Assembly (NCBI GenBank): GCA_051870755.1
Contig: JBJECE010000031.1
Coordinates: 1 to 64,000, forward strand
Source of the DNA: W0P28-013 sp051870755
GTDB lineage: Bacteria; Bacteroidota; Bacteroidia; Bacteroidales; Paludibacteraceae
Direction: 5' to 3'
Length of the DNA: 64,000 bases
A program made the translations under genes and the position numbers. Positions 44,080 through 53,892 of this stretch are shown one piece after another. The notes beneath the pieces were generated by a model, which searched no databases, was not told the DNA's origin, and worked only from the letters and a program-made list of their open reading frames with translations. Position 1 is the first letter of the stretch, and the number at the start of each line of letters is the position of its first letter.

Positions 44080-45741
44080 CTACTCCACGTGAATGCAGTT
44101 TTTCCCATCCGGCACAAGCACTAACCGAGGATGTTCTACAAATCTTTCGGAAAGAACGCTCCATGTCGGTTGGCTGTATTGCTCAAATAAGGTAATATCT
44201 GCCATATCACAAAGCGTATAGTACATACAATCTCCATTTATTCTTGCTTTTTTATTCGCCTTTGCCTGTGTAATTTTATGTGGATAGAATGATGCATATT
44301 CTTCTGACCACCAAAAGATAAATGGAACATGATACTCACATCTAACCGGAACACAATTTCCTCCATGCCCTGCACCTCCATGTTCAATTGATTCTCCGTG
44401 GTCAGATACAAACATAAATGCGGATACGGTATTGGGGCGGTTGATTGTCTCTATCAATGAAGCAAGAATATAGTCTGTATAGAGAATACTATTGTCATAG
44501 GCATTGATGAGCATCATACTATCTCTGACCATATCAGAAGCACAATTGTTTGAATTTGGATTGTACACCTCATACTCTTGTTCGTAATTGGTAAAGAAAC
44601 TATGATTCCCCATAAACTCCATCATAACAAACAACTTATCGTGTACATTAACGAGCGAATCCAATACTCGTATCATCGTCTTATCACCCGAAGTTATATT
44701 TCTACCATTCGCTATGTTGGGCACAATGATAAGTGAATCCACTCCATTGGAAAGATACTTCTCATAGGAAAGCAGATTAGTACTATTAACAATCGTAAAG
44801 ACTTTGAATCCGCATTCCCGAAAAGGCTCAATTATAGACCGTTCTGCAAAATTCAACTCAAAATTGTCAGGCGTTGCGCGTGTTACTAATTGTGGTACGG
44901 AAAACATGGTTAAGCACGCTTGGGAATAATAGTTATCAAAAAGCAGGACATTATCTAATGCCTCCAAACGGGGAGTTGTAGTTCGCTCATATTGCCCATT
45001 TAGCGATAGGTTATCATAGCGCAATGACTCTCCTATACCAAAAACATATATTTCCTTCTGAGGAGGAATAGCCTGACGCTGAGCACCCATATCAATATCT
45101 TTCATATGTTCCGCCTGACGCCTATGTTTCAAATCAATATGGGCGTTCCATGATTGATAAAATACATTATAGGGCGTTCGATTGAGAATGCGATGATGCA
45201 CATAGTAACGAAGGGTGATACTCTTGTGATATGATAGCCGGATTTTATAGGTTACAAAACAGCATGGGATAAGCAATAGCAACCCGATAGCAAACCATTT
45301 CTTATAGGTAAACTTTGGCTTTTGGTAGCATATACAAGATAGTATTCCCAAACACAATAACGGCAGGAGATTCAGTATCTCACCCACATTGGTTTGATAG
45401 AATTCAGAAGCTTCTTGCGGGTTGGTTTTTATTGCGGAAATGATACCTCCCGGTAAAAGATAGTCTCCGTACAAATCAACCATGCCTTGGTCTATCATAG
45501 AGAGGATGGTAAATAATGAGATGGTTGTACAGTATATCCATTTCTTAGGCGATAGCGCTATCAGAATAGCAATCGGAATAAGGAAAATTAGACTGGTTAC
45601 GACGTAAGTTATACCAGTATCACGGACGATAGCGAAAGTAATATTTGGATACAGCAGCACGAGAGTCATGCAAACGATGCTCGCCGACCATAATAAATTT
45701 GTTTTTGATAGTTTTAGTATGCTTTTAGAATAGGAAAACAT
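44080..45741 (-). CDS. Phosphoethanolamine transferase/sulfatase-fold membrane enzyme
   Basis: A 553-aa protein with about five N-terminal transmembrane helices (to about residue 165) and a periplasmic alkaline-phosphatase-fold domain. The nucleophile is probably the threonine of ACLTMFSVPQL; FVSDHGESIEHGGAGHGG gives the metal-binding D and H residues. It likely transfers phosphoethanolamine from phosphatidylethanolamine to lipid A or another glycan; the acceptor is unknown. The start MFSYSKSILK was chosen; an upstream in-frame ATG (45807) lies in a structured leader. Base composition is visibly more AT-rich than neighbouring genes, consistent with transfer. Confidence 0.88.
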   Translation of the reverse strand: MFSYSKSILKLSKTNLLWSASIVCMTLVLLYPNITFAIVRDTGITYVVTSLIFLIPIAILIALSPKKWIYCTTISLFTILSMIDQGMVDLYGDYLLPGGIISAIKTNPQEASEFYQTNVGEILNLLPLLCLGILSCICYQKPKFTYKKWFAIGLLLLIPCCFVTYKIRLSYHKSITLRYYVHHRILNRTPYNVFYQSWNAHIDLKHRRQAEHMKDIDMGAQRQAIPPQKEIYVFGIGESLRYDNLSLNGQYERTTTPRLEALDNVLLFDNYYSQACLTMFSVPQLVTRATPDNFELNFAERSIIEPFRECGFKVFTIVNSTNLLSYEKYLSNGVDSLIIVPNIANGRNITSGDKTMIRVLDSLVNVHDKLFVMMEFMGNHSFFTNYEQEYEVYNPNSNNCASDMVRDSMMLINAYDNSILYTDYILASLIETINRPNTVSAFMFVSDHGESIEHGGAGHGGNCVPVRCEYHVPFIFWWSEEYASFYPHKITQAKANKKARINGDCMYYTLCDMADITLFEQYSQPTWSVLSERFVEHPRLVLVPDGKNCIHVE

Positions 45742-45817
45742 AAGAATAAACTTTTGCTTGAGCAAACGTCTATTCCGATAGTAAGCAACAAAAAAAGCGT
45801 TCGCCATTTCGTTTTTT

Positions 45818-45956
45818 GCTTATTTACTCAGTTAGCCGACCAAAGCATTGTATGTAATAAGCACGAAACAACTCACGCCCGAAAGCGTGAACCTTTTTAC
45901 CTGCTTATTCTCACATACTTTATAAATTGGTCGTTTACTGAGTAGAAAATAAGAGC
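45818..45956 (-). other. Long imperfect hairpin in leader of the PEtN-transferase-like gene
   Basis: Arms of about 50 nt pair in blocks: TTATTT, ACTCAGT/ACTGAGT, CGACCAA/TTGGTCG, TATGT/ACATA and AATAAGCA/TGCTTATT, with a separate tip TCACGC/GCGTGA (45873-45878 with 45885-45890). It lies between a predicted promoter at 46013-46043 and the gene start at 45741, so it would be part of a leader of about 265 nt. The tip stem resembles that of the hairpin at 7076-7206. Confidence 0.6.
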
Positions 45957-46012
45957 GTAAAGCTCAAAAAATTAATAATATGTTACAAAATTGCCCTCCG
46001 GCAATCGTTTTG

Positions 46013-46043
46013 CAAAGATATATATTTTTCTTGTTACTGCAAA
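46013..46043 (-). promoter_or_regulatory. Predicted promoter of the PEtN-transferase-like gene
   Basis: On the minus strand TTTG (46040-46043), 19 nt, TATCTTTG (46013-46020); it overlaps the last codons of the metallophosphoesterase gene upstream. Confidence 0.6.
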
Positions 46044-47020
46044 GTAATTACGGTGATTTCGGCCGGACAGTTGAGGCGGACGGGTAACGTACCGCCCAAC
46101 CCGACGTTGATGTAGAGGGTCTGCCCTGCGCTGTCGTAACGGCCGGCTGTTTCGCAAAATGCCCACGCGGCCGGCGTCCAACCGAACAAACGTACCTGAG
46201 CCGCATGCGTATGACCACTCAATGTCAAAGGAATGTCCGTTTGGCCCAACACTTCGGCACGCCAATGTGTCGGGTCGTGGCTCAATAGTATGCGAAAACC
46301 ATCGGTGCCGGCCATGGCTTGGGGTAAGTTGCCGGCGTGCACCGTGCGAAAGCCCTGATGCTTACACGCGCAGTTGTCCACCCCGACAATCGTCAGCGTG
46401 TCGTTATCGCGCACAATGTTCAGATGCTCGTTGCGCAACAGATGCCAACCCAATTCGTTGCGTTCAAAATCGACCAACTTGGCCACTTCGCCTCGGCGTT
46501 CGGCCTCCGATGTCCAATGCCGATAGATGAGCATATCGTGATTGCCCAGCACACTGACGACACCATCATGTGCGTGCAACCGGCGCAAGATGTCGCGGTA
46601 AGGTGCGACTTCGGTCACGCCCATCGTAACCAAATCGCCCGTAAAACAAATCACGTCGGGCTGTTGCGCGTTGATGCTATCGACCAAGCGCTGCAGTGCC
46701 GCAGGGCGGTCGTCGAACGTACTTAAATGCAAATCCGAAATGTGCACAATCTTATACCCCTTGAATGCTGGCGGAATAACGGTATGCGTGTAATCCACAT
46801 GTTTAATTTCGACACGAAAACGACCGACAAAAAAGCCATAAGCCAAAATGCTCCAACAAAGCAACACAAGTCCCAACGCCGTCCAGCCAAACGGACTATA
46901 AGGCACAGAGAAATCGCAACAACGACCGACCAGCCATACAACCAACCAAATCAGATGCGGAATGACTACCAACAAGCCTCCCAATACAAGTGAGGAGATG
47001 AACATCATGTGCGCTATCAT
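46034..47020 (-). CDS. Membrane-anchored metallophosphoesterase
   Basis: A 328-aa calcineurin-like phosphoesterase. Two to three hydrophobic helices fill residues 5-75; the catalytic domain has all metal ligands: VHISDLHLSTFDD, CFTGDLVT, VLGNHDM, LLSHDP and LSGHTHAAQV. It resembles YkuE/LpxH-like enzymes that cleave phosphoesters of lipids. It is the last gene of the lipid-assembly cluster and its ATG overlaps the stop of the ligase gene (ATGA), so it is translated together with it. A role in removing a phosphate from a lipid intermediate is an inference. Confidence 0.9.
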   Translation of the reverse strand: MIAHMMFISSLVLGGLLVVIPHLIWLVVWLVGRCCDFSVPYSPFGWTALGLVLLCWSILAYGFFVGRFRVEIKHVDYTHTVIPPAFKGYKIVHISDLHLSTFDDRPAALQRLVDSINAQQPDVICFTGDLVTMGVTEVAPYRDILRRLHAHDGVVSVLGNHDMLIYRHWTSEAERRGEVAKLVDFERNELGWHLLRNEHLNIVRDNDTLTIVGVDNCACKHQGFRTVHAGNLPQAMAGTDGFRILLSHDPTHWRAEVLGQTDIPLTLSGHTHAAQVRLFGWTPAAWAFCETAGRYDSAGQTLYINVGLGGTLPVRLNCPAEITVITLQ

Positions 47021-48375
47021 ACTACATCAATGTTTTTGCGTTCGTCTATAAATTTGATCGGCTTACGCGATTGTGCCGGGAAATTAATTTTTTGTATCAA
47101 GTCGGGCGGCAAAATTTCGACGATAGGCGCCACACGGATGCGTGCGCGGAAACGGTCTTTCAAATCTTTGATAAGCGACGCTTCCGCTTCGCCAATAGAA
47201 TTGGCCAATTGGGCGTATGGATACTCTTTTTTCAGTCCTATGCGCACCACCACTTCGTCGGTGCCGGCATCGCTGTCGCGCACTACGACGACGTAATTGG
47301 CCACATATTCCGTATTGTCAAGCACATCGTTGATGGCCGGCGGATAGAGCGTTGTGCCTTTCAACTTTATCATGTTGTTTTTTCGGCCGACAAGCGGTGT
47401 CAGCCGGTACGAATGACGGCCGCACGCACATGGTTCGGTAATTTTTGCCGCCATATCGCCGGTACGGAAACGCAACAGCGGCATGCCTTCGACACCGAGT
47501 GTGGTTATCACGATTTCGCCCACTTCGCCATCGGGCACGGGACGATTGTCGTCACCAATGATTTCGACAATGATCAATTCGGGATGCACATGTCCGCCAC
47601 AGCCACAAGGACATTCTGAGAATGTGGCCGACATCTCGGTGGACGAATAGGTGGCAAAAAGTTCCACTTCGGGCCATTTGTCGTGAATGCGCCTACCGAG
47701 CAAATTGAGGTTAAAGTGTTGATCGCGCAACCCTTCGCCAATGCCAATAATGCGTCGCACCGACGAGTGGCGATAATCAATACCGTTTTGTTCGGCATAT
47801 TCTACAAGGCGCAGTATGAACGACGGCACACACATGATGGTATCGGGATGCAGGCGACGAATGGTATCCCACTGCAATTCGGGAATGCCGTTACCGACAC
47901 GGACGATGCCCGCTCCCAATTTGCGCAACCCGAGGAAATAGGCCATGCCGGCCATAAAGCGTTTGTCGAGCGTTGTCATCAACTGTACAATGCTGTCGGA
48001 CGTAACGCCCGCGCATGCAAACGACACGGCTTCGTTGTAAGCCAAGCGTTCCAAATCGCCATCGGTACAAGCAAACGTCACAGGGTCGCCCAACGTACCT
48101 GATGTGGTGATGTAGTCGATGATGTCGCGCGGCGGCACACACAAAAAATCGGTGTTGTGCTGTTGCAAATCTTTCTTGTCGGTAAACGGCAATTTTTGCA
48201 AATCGTCGAGCGTGCGAATGGTTTCGACAGCGATACCATGCTTGGCAAACATGGCTTGATAAAATGGCGAATGTGCCTGCAAATAGGCTAAATGTTCGCG
48301 CAGTTTTTCCTCCTGCAAGTGCAGAATTTCAGCGGCAGAACGAAATTCTATGTCAAATGGTTGGAATTTTTCCAT
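47017..48375 (-). CDS. Phenylacetate-CoA ligase-like adenylate-forming enzyme
   Basis: A 452-aa acyl-adenylating enzyme of the PaaK/coenzyme F390 synthetase group. LQEEKLREHLAYLQAHSPFY at the N terminus, YITTSGTLGDPVTFACTDGD (AMP-binding P-loop with TSGTxG) and TYSSTEMSATFSEC are typical, and the small C-terminal domain includes VGRKNNMIKLKGTTLYPPAI. It would activate an aromatic or fatty acid for the cluster's product. It lies 13 bp after the exporter-acyltransferase gene and overlaps the phosphoesterase gene by 4 bp. Confidence 0.9.
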   Translation of the reverse strand: MEKFQPFDIEFRSAAEILHLQEEKLREHLAYLQAHSPFYQAMFAKHGIAVETIRTLDDLQKLPFTDKKDLQQHNTDFLCVPPRDIIDYITTSGTLGDPVTFACTDGDLERLAYNEAVSFACAGVTSDSIVQLMTTLDKRFMAGMAYFLGLRKLGAGIVRVGNGIPELQWDTIRRLHPDTIMCVPSFILRLVEYAEQNGIDYRHSSVRRIIGIGEGLRDQHFNLNLLGRRIHDKWPEVELFATYSSTEMSATFSECPCGCGGHVHPELIIVEIIGDDNRPVPDGEVGEIVITTLGVEGMPLLRFRTGDMAAKITEPCACGRHSYRLTPLVGRKNNMIKLKGTTLYPPAINDVLDNTEYVANYVVVVRDSDAGTDEVVVRIGLKKEYPYAQLANSIGEAEASLIKDLKDRFRARIRVAPIVEILPPDLIQKINFPAQSRKPIKFIDERKNIDVV

Positions 48376-48388
48376 ATTTCATTGATTA

Positions 48389-51300
48389 TCAAATTGTTTC
48401 GCGCATACAAATCCACGCAAACGGATTGTCGGTGATTATAAAACCGGCGGCCGGCGGCAAATGATTTTTGCCGTTTTTGATGACGATAATTTTTCCGTCC
48501 GCTTCCAATGCGGCGGCACATTTTGCAAATAGTTCATCGGAATAGGCATTGATAATGAACACATTGCTCGGCGACAACTCGGCCGTGCGCGCATCGGCAC
48601 AGATGAACTTGGTGCGTTGTCGGGTAAGTGTGCCGTGCGCGGCAAACGCCACTTTTTCGGCATCGCTGTCGAACGCCGTAGCCGTGCGATGCGTGGATAA
48701 TAAGGTTAGGAGAAACGATTTTTCGCCGTATCCGCAATCGGTTTCGCAGATGGCGGCTTGACGCGGCACAACGGCATCAAGCCAACGATAATAGCGTTGC
48801 CGGCGCGCCTTGCGGTGTTCCATCCATGCGACATGAGCATCTTTGTACACATAGTTTTTGTCGAATGCCGTGCGATAGTAGGCATTGTCCATCGTGTCGT
48901 AAGCATCGCGCAATTTGTCGTATTCGGCAGCCACATAACGACGTATCTGTTTGGCACGTTCTTGATAGGTTGTGCCATAGCGTGCATCGTCGCACGCAAT
49001 GCGCGACAACACTTCGGCCACCATCGTACCATTGGCCACATAGAGTTGCCCCTTGCGATAGCAGTTGCCCGTGCCATAAAGTGCTATCGGCACGATGTCG
49101 AGTTGATATTTTTCGGCCAGAAAGAAGGCACCTTTGTGGAAGCGCTGAACTTCCAAATCGTCGGAGCGCGTGCCTTCGGGGAATATGGCCAACGACTGCC
49201 GGCGCGCCAGCATATCGTCCATCAGATGCTCCATCTGTTCCACCCCTTTCGACGCATCGACAAATCCGGCAAAGCGGGTTATCGGGGCAAACAACGGATT
49301 GCGCATAACCCACGCTTTGGCCATAACGATCACATCGGGCGACAGGCTGAACATAATCAGCAAATCAATCATCGACTGATGGTTAGCAATGATGATGGCC
49401 GGTTTTTTGAACGTTTCGCCATGGCGATGAATGTGGTAATGCACGCCCGGTATTATACGCAGCAAACAGCGGGCTATCTGTTGCAAAACCACCCGAAACA
49501 GCCGGCGTTTCAGCGACATGCGACACGGCACCAACAACAATATGAGAATCAACACATCAAGCAACAAACTGCTCATCACTATCAGCAGCAAACCCCATAA
49601 CGAGCGCAGCAAACTCCCAACGGTGTGCGGCAATCCGCCCTTGTCGGTGTGAGCAGTTACCAACCAACGAAACAATAGCGGTTGCAAAATGTACGATACC
49701 AACACCACCACAATGATGCCCAACAACGACACCAAAGCCAGCGAATGAATGGCCGGATGTTTGGCAAAGAGCAACGCCCCCATACCGATCACCGTCATCA
49801 AAGCCGAGAAGAAAATGGCCGTTTTGTGCGCCGGCAACATCTTTTTGCCAACACGATATTCGCTACACAACCCATCGAGCACAAATATGCTGAAGTCGTC
49901 GCCAATGCCGAAAATAAAGGTCGATAGAATAATATTGACTATGTTGAATTCGATGCCGAAAATGGCCATAAACCCGAGAATGATGAACCAACTTAGGCAC
50001 ATGGGCAGAAACGCCAGCACTGCCAACTCTACCCTGCCATACGACACCAGCAACACGACAAAAATCAGCAATGACGAGATGCCGAGAATCAGGTTGAAAT
50101 CGTCGTTGATGGAACGCGCCACTTCGGCAATGAAAAAACTCTGATCGACCACCGTAGCCGTAGGTGCCACTTGCCGATAGAACGCCTGCTTTTGGGCATC
50201 GTCCAACCACACCTGCATAATCAGCGAAACTACCGAATCGTTCTGCTCCACCAAATTCGAAAATGCCAACGTTTGTCCGCGTATTTCGGCGGCCAAGTCG
50301 GTGGGCGCGTAATCGGTATGCAACATATCGAAAAACGCCTCGAACGCCTCATCGGCAAATCCGGTTTGTCGCGCAGCATCGCGCACCACGGTTTCGACTT
50401 GTTGGCGTTTGTCGGCAGTCCAATAGTCGTTCCACCGAGCGATTTTTTGCATTTGCACCGTTTGAGGCGGCAAAAATGCGGCGGCCGACATATATTTTTC
50501 GATGCTGTCGGCAGCGGCAGCCGCTCGTGCCACAGCATCCGTCGCGCTATAGGCCTGCAAAGCCGTTTCGGCAGTCGCTGCATGCGACACCAATAGTATC
50601 GACCGATCTTCGTCCGGCCGGTTTTGCAAACGCCGACCGGCACTATCGAGATGCGGCGGCTGATAGCACAGTTGCATCATGTCGTAGTTGAAACGCACAT
50701 CGCCACACATCGAACAAGTAACCACCAGCACTACCGCCAGCGCGCCAATCAACCATTTGTTTCTATCGTACGCATAACCATTCAACCGATTGATAAACTG
50801 CATGGTACGCGTTTTTTCGTGTTGTCCGTCCACCACCATGCAATGCGGCAAAAAGATGAGGCAAAACAACATTGTTCCCACCAAACTGCAAGCTGCAAAA
50901 AGTCCAAAATCCTGCAACAAAGGCGACGAAGTAAACTGCAATCCGACAAAGGCACCAATGGTTGTCAGGCTGCCAATGGTCAGCGGCGTAGCCAACTCTT
51001 CGACAAGTTGCCGTGGCGTTTTGCTATGGCCGGCATGCGCCACCACATGCACCGAATAACTGAGCGCTACGCCCAACACGACAGCGCCGGTGCCAATGGC
51101 GATGGCCGATATTTGCCCTTGTATCAGCACAATGCATGCCGCGGCAAACAAGGCGCCGTAAACGACCGGCACAATCAGCAACGCGATGGTTCGTTTGCGT
51201 CGGAACGTCAGCAACACCAAAACGACAATCACCAGCAACGCCACATTGAGCGTTACCATCAAATCGCGCTGAATTTGACGCGCATTATAGGTGGCTATCA

Positions 51301-52066
51301 GCGGCACGCCATAGCATTCGGCTACCACATCAGCATATTGATTTTCAACCTGTTGCAACGAATTTTCGATGGCTGTTGTCAGTTCGTCGTTGAGGGGCGA
51401 AGCGTCGCTGCCGTCTTGCGAATCAATAAACAGATACAACGTGCGATAGTCATCGGAAAAGAGGCGGTCATCGTAGATGGCATAGCCCTCGAACTGATTG
51501 AAATGCAACAAATCGGCCAGCGGTTTTGCGCCCAATCCCAGCGGGTCGCGCAAAATGATATTCTGCATACCGACGCCCATCGGCGAGACCAAATCGGTAT
51601 AATTCTGTGCCATGCGCTGCCTACACACCGCCGGCTGCAACAAACTATCCACAGCAGCATACGCCGTCGAATCGATAAAGAGCGGAAGATGCCGGTAGAT
51701 AAAATTCATGGTGTTATCCACCACCGACATATCGACGCGTGCATCGAGCCGCAAAATGTGTGCCGAATCGGTTTGCTGCCACACGGCCGTTTCGAAAGCA
51801 TCGGCTGCCGCAATCAAATCGTCGGGCGACACCTCGTCGGATGCGGCCGAAAACATGACGATAATGCGGTCTTTGATGCGCAACTCGGCCAACACCTCTT
51901 TATCGTGCGCGCGGTCGCCTTCGGGTACGAAACTCATAATGTCAGTCTGGAATCGCAACCGACACGCTATCAGCGACATAACAACTACTGAAACGCCCAG
52001 CGCGACCCACAGCCATGTGCGATGACGTTCAAAAAAATCGTATATTGTCAGAAAAAATTTGGTCAT
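48389..52066 (-). CDS. RND/MMPL exporter - acyltransferase - methyltransferase-like fusion protein
   Basis: A 1225-aa fusion. Residues 1-810 form an MMPL/RND lipid exporter with two sets of transmembrane helices (about 265-410 and 660-800) and large periplasmic loops. Residues about 820-1045 are a PlsC-like lysophospholipid acyltransferase with NHQSMID (H896 to D901) and FPEGTR (962-967). The remainder resembles a class I SAM methyltransferase (CETDCGYGEKSF in place of motif I, then FDSDAEK and FICADAR), possibly degenerate. It likely adds an acyl group to, and exports, the polyene-type lipid. The start ATG at 52066 lies 2 bp after the stop of the GT2 gene; a TTG two codons earlier would overlap it. 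Confidence 0.85.
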   Translation of the reverse strand: MTKFFLTIYDFFERHRTWLWVALGVSVVVMSLIACRLRFQTDIMSFVPEGDRAHDKEVLAELRIKDRIIVMFSAASDEVSPDDLIAAADAFETAVWQQTDSAHILRLDARVDMSVVDNTMNFIYRHLPLFIDSTAYAAVDSLLQPAVCRQRMAQNYTDLVSPMGVGMQNIILRDPLGLGAKPLADLLHFNQFEGYAIYDDRLFSDDYRTLYLFIDSQDGSDASPLNDELTTAIENSLQQVENQYADVVAECYGVPLIATYNARQIQRDLMVTLNVALLVIVVLVLLTFRRKRTIALLIVPVVYGALFAAACIVLIQGQISAIAIGTGAVVLGVALSYSVHVVAHAGHSKTPRQLVEELATPLTIGSLTTIGAFVGLQFTSSPLLQDFGLFAACSLVGTMLFCLIFLPHCMVVDGQHEKTRTMQFINRLNGYAYDRNKWLIGALAVVLVVTCSMCGDVRFNYDMMQLCYQPPHLDSAGRRLQNRPDEDRSILLVSHAATAETALQAYSATDAVARAAAAADSIEKYMSAAAFLPPQTVQMQKIARWNDYWTADKRQQVETVVRDAARQTGFADEAFEAFFDMLHTDYAPTDLAAEIRGQTLAFSNLVEQNDSVVSLIMQVWLDDAQKQAFYRQVAPTATVVDQSFFIAEVARSINDDFNLILGISSLLIFVVLLVSYGRVELAVLAFLPMCLSWFIILGFMAIFGIEFNIVNIILSTFIFGIGDDFSIFVLDGLCSEYRVGKKMLPAHKTAIFFSALMTVIGMGALLFAKHPAIHSLALVSLLGIIVVVLVSYILQPLLFRWLVTAHTDKGGLPHTVGSLLRSLWGLLLIVMSSLLLDVLILILLLVPCRMSLKRRLFRVVLQQIARCLLRIIPGVHYHIHRHGETFKKPAIIIANHQSMIDLLIMFSLSPDVIVMAKAWVMRNPLFAPITRFAGFVDASKGVEQMEHLMDDMLARRQSLAIFPEGTRSDDLEVQRFHKGAFFLAEKYQLDIVPIALYGTGNCYRKGQLYVANGTMVAEVLSRIACDDARYGTTYQERAKQIRRYVAAEYDKLRDAYDTMDNAYYRTAFDKNYVYKDAHVAWMEHRKARRQRYYRWLDAVVPRQAAICETDCGYGEKSFLLTLLSTHRTATAFDSDAEKVAFAAHGTLTRQRTKFICADARTAELSPSNVFIINAYSDELFAKCAAALEADGKIIVIKNGKNHLPPAAGFIITDNPFAWICMRETI

Positions 52067-52068
52067 AT

Positions 52069-53256
52069 TCAATGCGTTTTTCTAAACAGACTCAACACCG
52101 CCCAACTAATCAACCACACACACACGCCGGCCACCACTGCCAATACGCAAGCGCCCAACACATACTGCCACAAATTCACCATCACCGAATCGAACGTAAC
52201 TTCGCTGAACAGCAACGACACAGGATTCCCAAGCAACTGACAACCAACCACATAACTACCAAACAAAATGAACGGAATCATCGGCGGAATGCTGATGTTG
52301 CTTGCCACTACGGCCAACACTTTGTTCAACCGCGCCACCTGCGCCACCGCCAAGGCAATCCACATCTGATAGCCCCACGCCGGCAATATGCCGCAACACA
52401 CGCCCCAACCGATGGCCAACGACATGCGTAAATTGCTTTCGGGCGAATGCGTAATGTTGTTGCGCACAAAACGTTTGATGTTAGTCCACGTGAGCGCATG
52501 CAAAAAACGCCACGGATAATAGACCAACAACGCCACCAACACCAAATAGGTGTTCAATATCGAGATGCGTGTAAAATCGCGCGCCGGACGAAAATGAGAC
52601 ACGCGCTCACCGGCCGGCGGATAATAGACTTTGATAGGCACATTGGCCACTTTGATGCCCTTCCACGCGGCACGCACCAGCACTTCGACCTCGAACTCGT
52701 AACGCGACGTAATAAAATATGTGTCGGCCAGACCGGCCAACGGATAGAGGCGGAAACCCGACTGTGTATCAGTCAGTTTGATACCCGTTTCTGCCCAATA
52801 CCAAAAGTTGGAAAACTTATTGGCAAACGTATTTTTCGACGGCATATTATCGGCTTGCAAATTGCGGGCGCCCACAAACAGCGTGTTCGGCGACTGCTCG
52901 GCAGCCTCCACAAACACAGCAATATCGTCGGCATAGTGCTGACCATCGCTATCGATGGTAATGGCGTATGCATATCCCAAACGCGCAGCTTCGCGCAAAC
53001 CGGTTTTCAACGCATAACCTTTGCCGCGATTGCGTTCGTAGGCAATGACATGCACATCGGGCTGCGACGCCAACAAGGCCGCCGTTTCGTCCGTGCTGCC
53101 ATCGTTCACCACCAAAATGTCGTCGGCAAAACGCCGTACAGCGGCAATCACCTGCAACAACGTGGACGCATTGTTGTAGGTCGGCATCAACACAAGACCA
53201 TGCAATGCCTTCAGCCGCTGTTTGACCGATTTGTCAGGTTCCAATATATCCGCCAT
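52069..53256 (-). CDS. GT2 glycosyltransferase fused to DUF2062
   Basis: A 395-aa fusion. The N-terminal part (about 15-235) is a dolichyl-phosphate-mannose-synthase-like GT2 domain with LVLMPTYNNASTLLQV, DILVVNDGSTDETAAL and YAITIDSDGQHYADDI (DxD-like). The C-terminal part (about 265-395) is DUF2062, with three hydrophobic helices. It probably adds a sugar to a membrane lipid on the cytoplasmic side. ATG 53256 was chosen; a GTG at 53268 overlapping the LolA-like stop (GTGA) is an alternative. Confidence 0.88.
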   Translation of the reverse strand: MADILEPDKSVKQRLKALHGLVLMPTYNNASTLLQVIAAVRRFADDILVVNDGSTDETAALLASQPDVHVIAYERNRGKGYALKTGLREAARLGYAYAITIDSDGQHYADDIAVFVEAAEQSPNTLFVGARNLQADNMPSKNTFANKFSNFWYWAETGIKLTDTQSGFRLYPLAGLADTYFITSRYEFEVEVLVRAAWKGIKVANVPIKVYYPPAGERVSHFRPARDFTRISILNTYLVLVALLVYYPWRFLHALTWTNIKRFVRNNITHSPESNLRMSLAIGWGVCCGILPAWGYQMWIALAVAQVARLNKVLAVVASNISIPPMIPFILFGSYVVGCQLLGNPVSLLFSEVTFDSVMVNLWQYVLGACVLAVVAGVCVWLISWAVLSLFRKTH

Positions 53257-53264
53257 CTGTTGTT

Positions 53265-53885
53265 TCACTGTTTAGTAACGTCGAATACACGTGCATCGAT
53301 GGCTTGATTGAATGTTGGAGATTCAAACGTATATTCGGTAAAATTGCCATTCGCTTCGTTCATCCGCAACACCTGCAATGCCAAATTTTGCTTGTCGAAC
53401 GTCAGTACAATAGATGCGTACATCTTTTTTGCCGATCCGTCGAACATGGCAGTCAAAATATAGTGTGCGTCGGTTTCGTCCACCACGAGTTGTGTGTTTC
53501 GGCCGGTTTTCAGACGTTCAAAATCGCCACTGACACAAGCCGTTAGCAACGTCCGCAACTGTTTCAGCATCGGGTTTGTTTGTGCATTGACAACGCTCCG
53601 CCGGCCATCGGCTATCATCACAAAATCATCGCCGTTCATCAACAACAAATCGCCCTGCGGTTGGTCGTAAATCATACATATTTTATCGTTGTGCTGATAG
53701 TAAAAGCGCCCACTCGACACAACATCGTTTTTCAAAACCTGCACATGTCGGCGCTGCACAAACCGACTTGCTATAGTGTTGATAGTCGAGCCATTAGTCT
53801 GTAATTTGGTCAGTATAGCCGCACTATCGGCACAAGCCGTACAAGCCACCAACGAAAACAGAATCGAAATGTATAAATGTTTCAT
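53265..53885 (-). CDS. LolA-like outer-membrane lipoprotein carrier protein
   Basis: A 206-aa periplasmic protein with a signal peptide (MKHLYISILFSLVACTACAD) and the LolA/LolB-like half-barrel: INTIASRFVQRRHVQVLKND, SSGRFYYQHNDKICMIYDQP and the C-terminal FESPTFNQ. LolA carries lipoproteins through the periplasm; cluster-associated copies like this one may carry the lipid product instead, which is an inference. It is 7 bp after the deacetylase gene in the operon. Confidence 0.85.
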   Translation of the reverse strand: MKHLYISILFSLVACTACADSAAILTKLQTNGSTINTIASRFVQRRHVQVLKNDVVSSGRFYYQHNDKICMIYDQPQGDLLLMNGDDFVMIADGRRSVVNAQTNPMLKQLRTLLTACVSGDFERLKTGRNTQLVVDETDAHYILTAMFDGSAKKMYASIVLTFDKQNLALQVLRMNEANGNFTEYTFESPTFNQAIDARVFDVTKQ

Positions 53886-53892
53886 AATGAAA

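Noticed and set aside
50624..51991. A 455-codon plus-strand frame opposite the exporter fusion
   Set aside because: His/Gln/Arg-rich antisense reading of the RND-type gene, whose transmembrane and acyltransferase motifs are intact.
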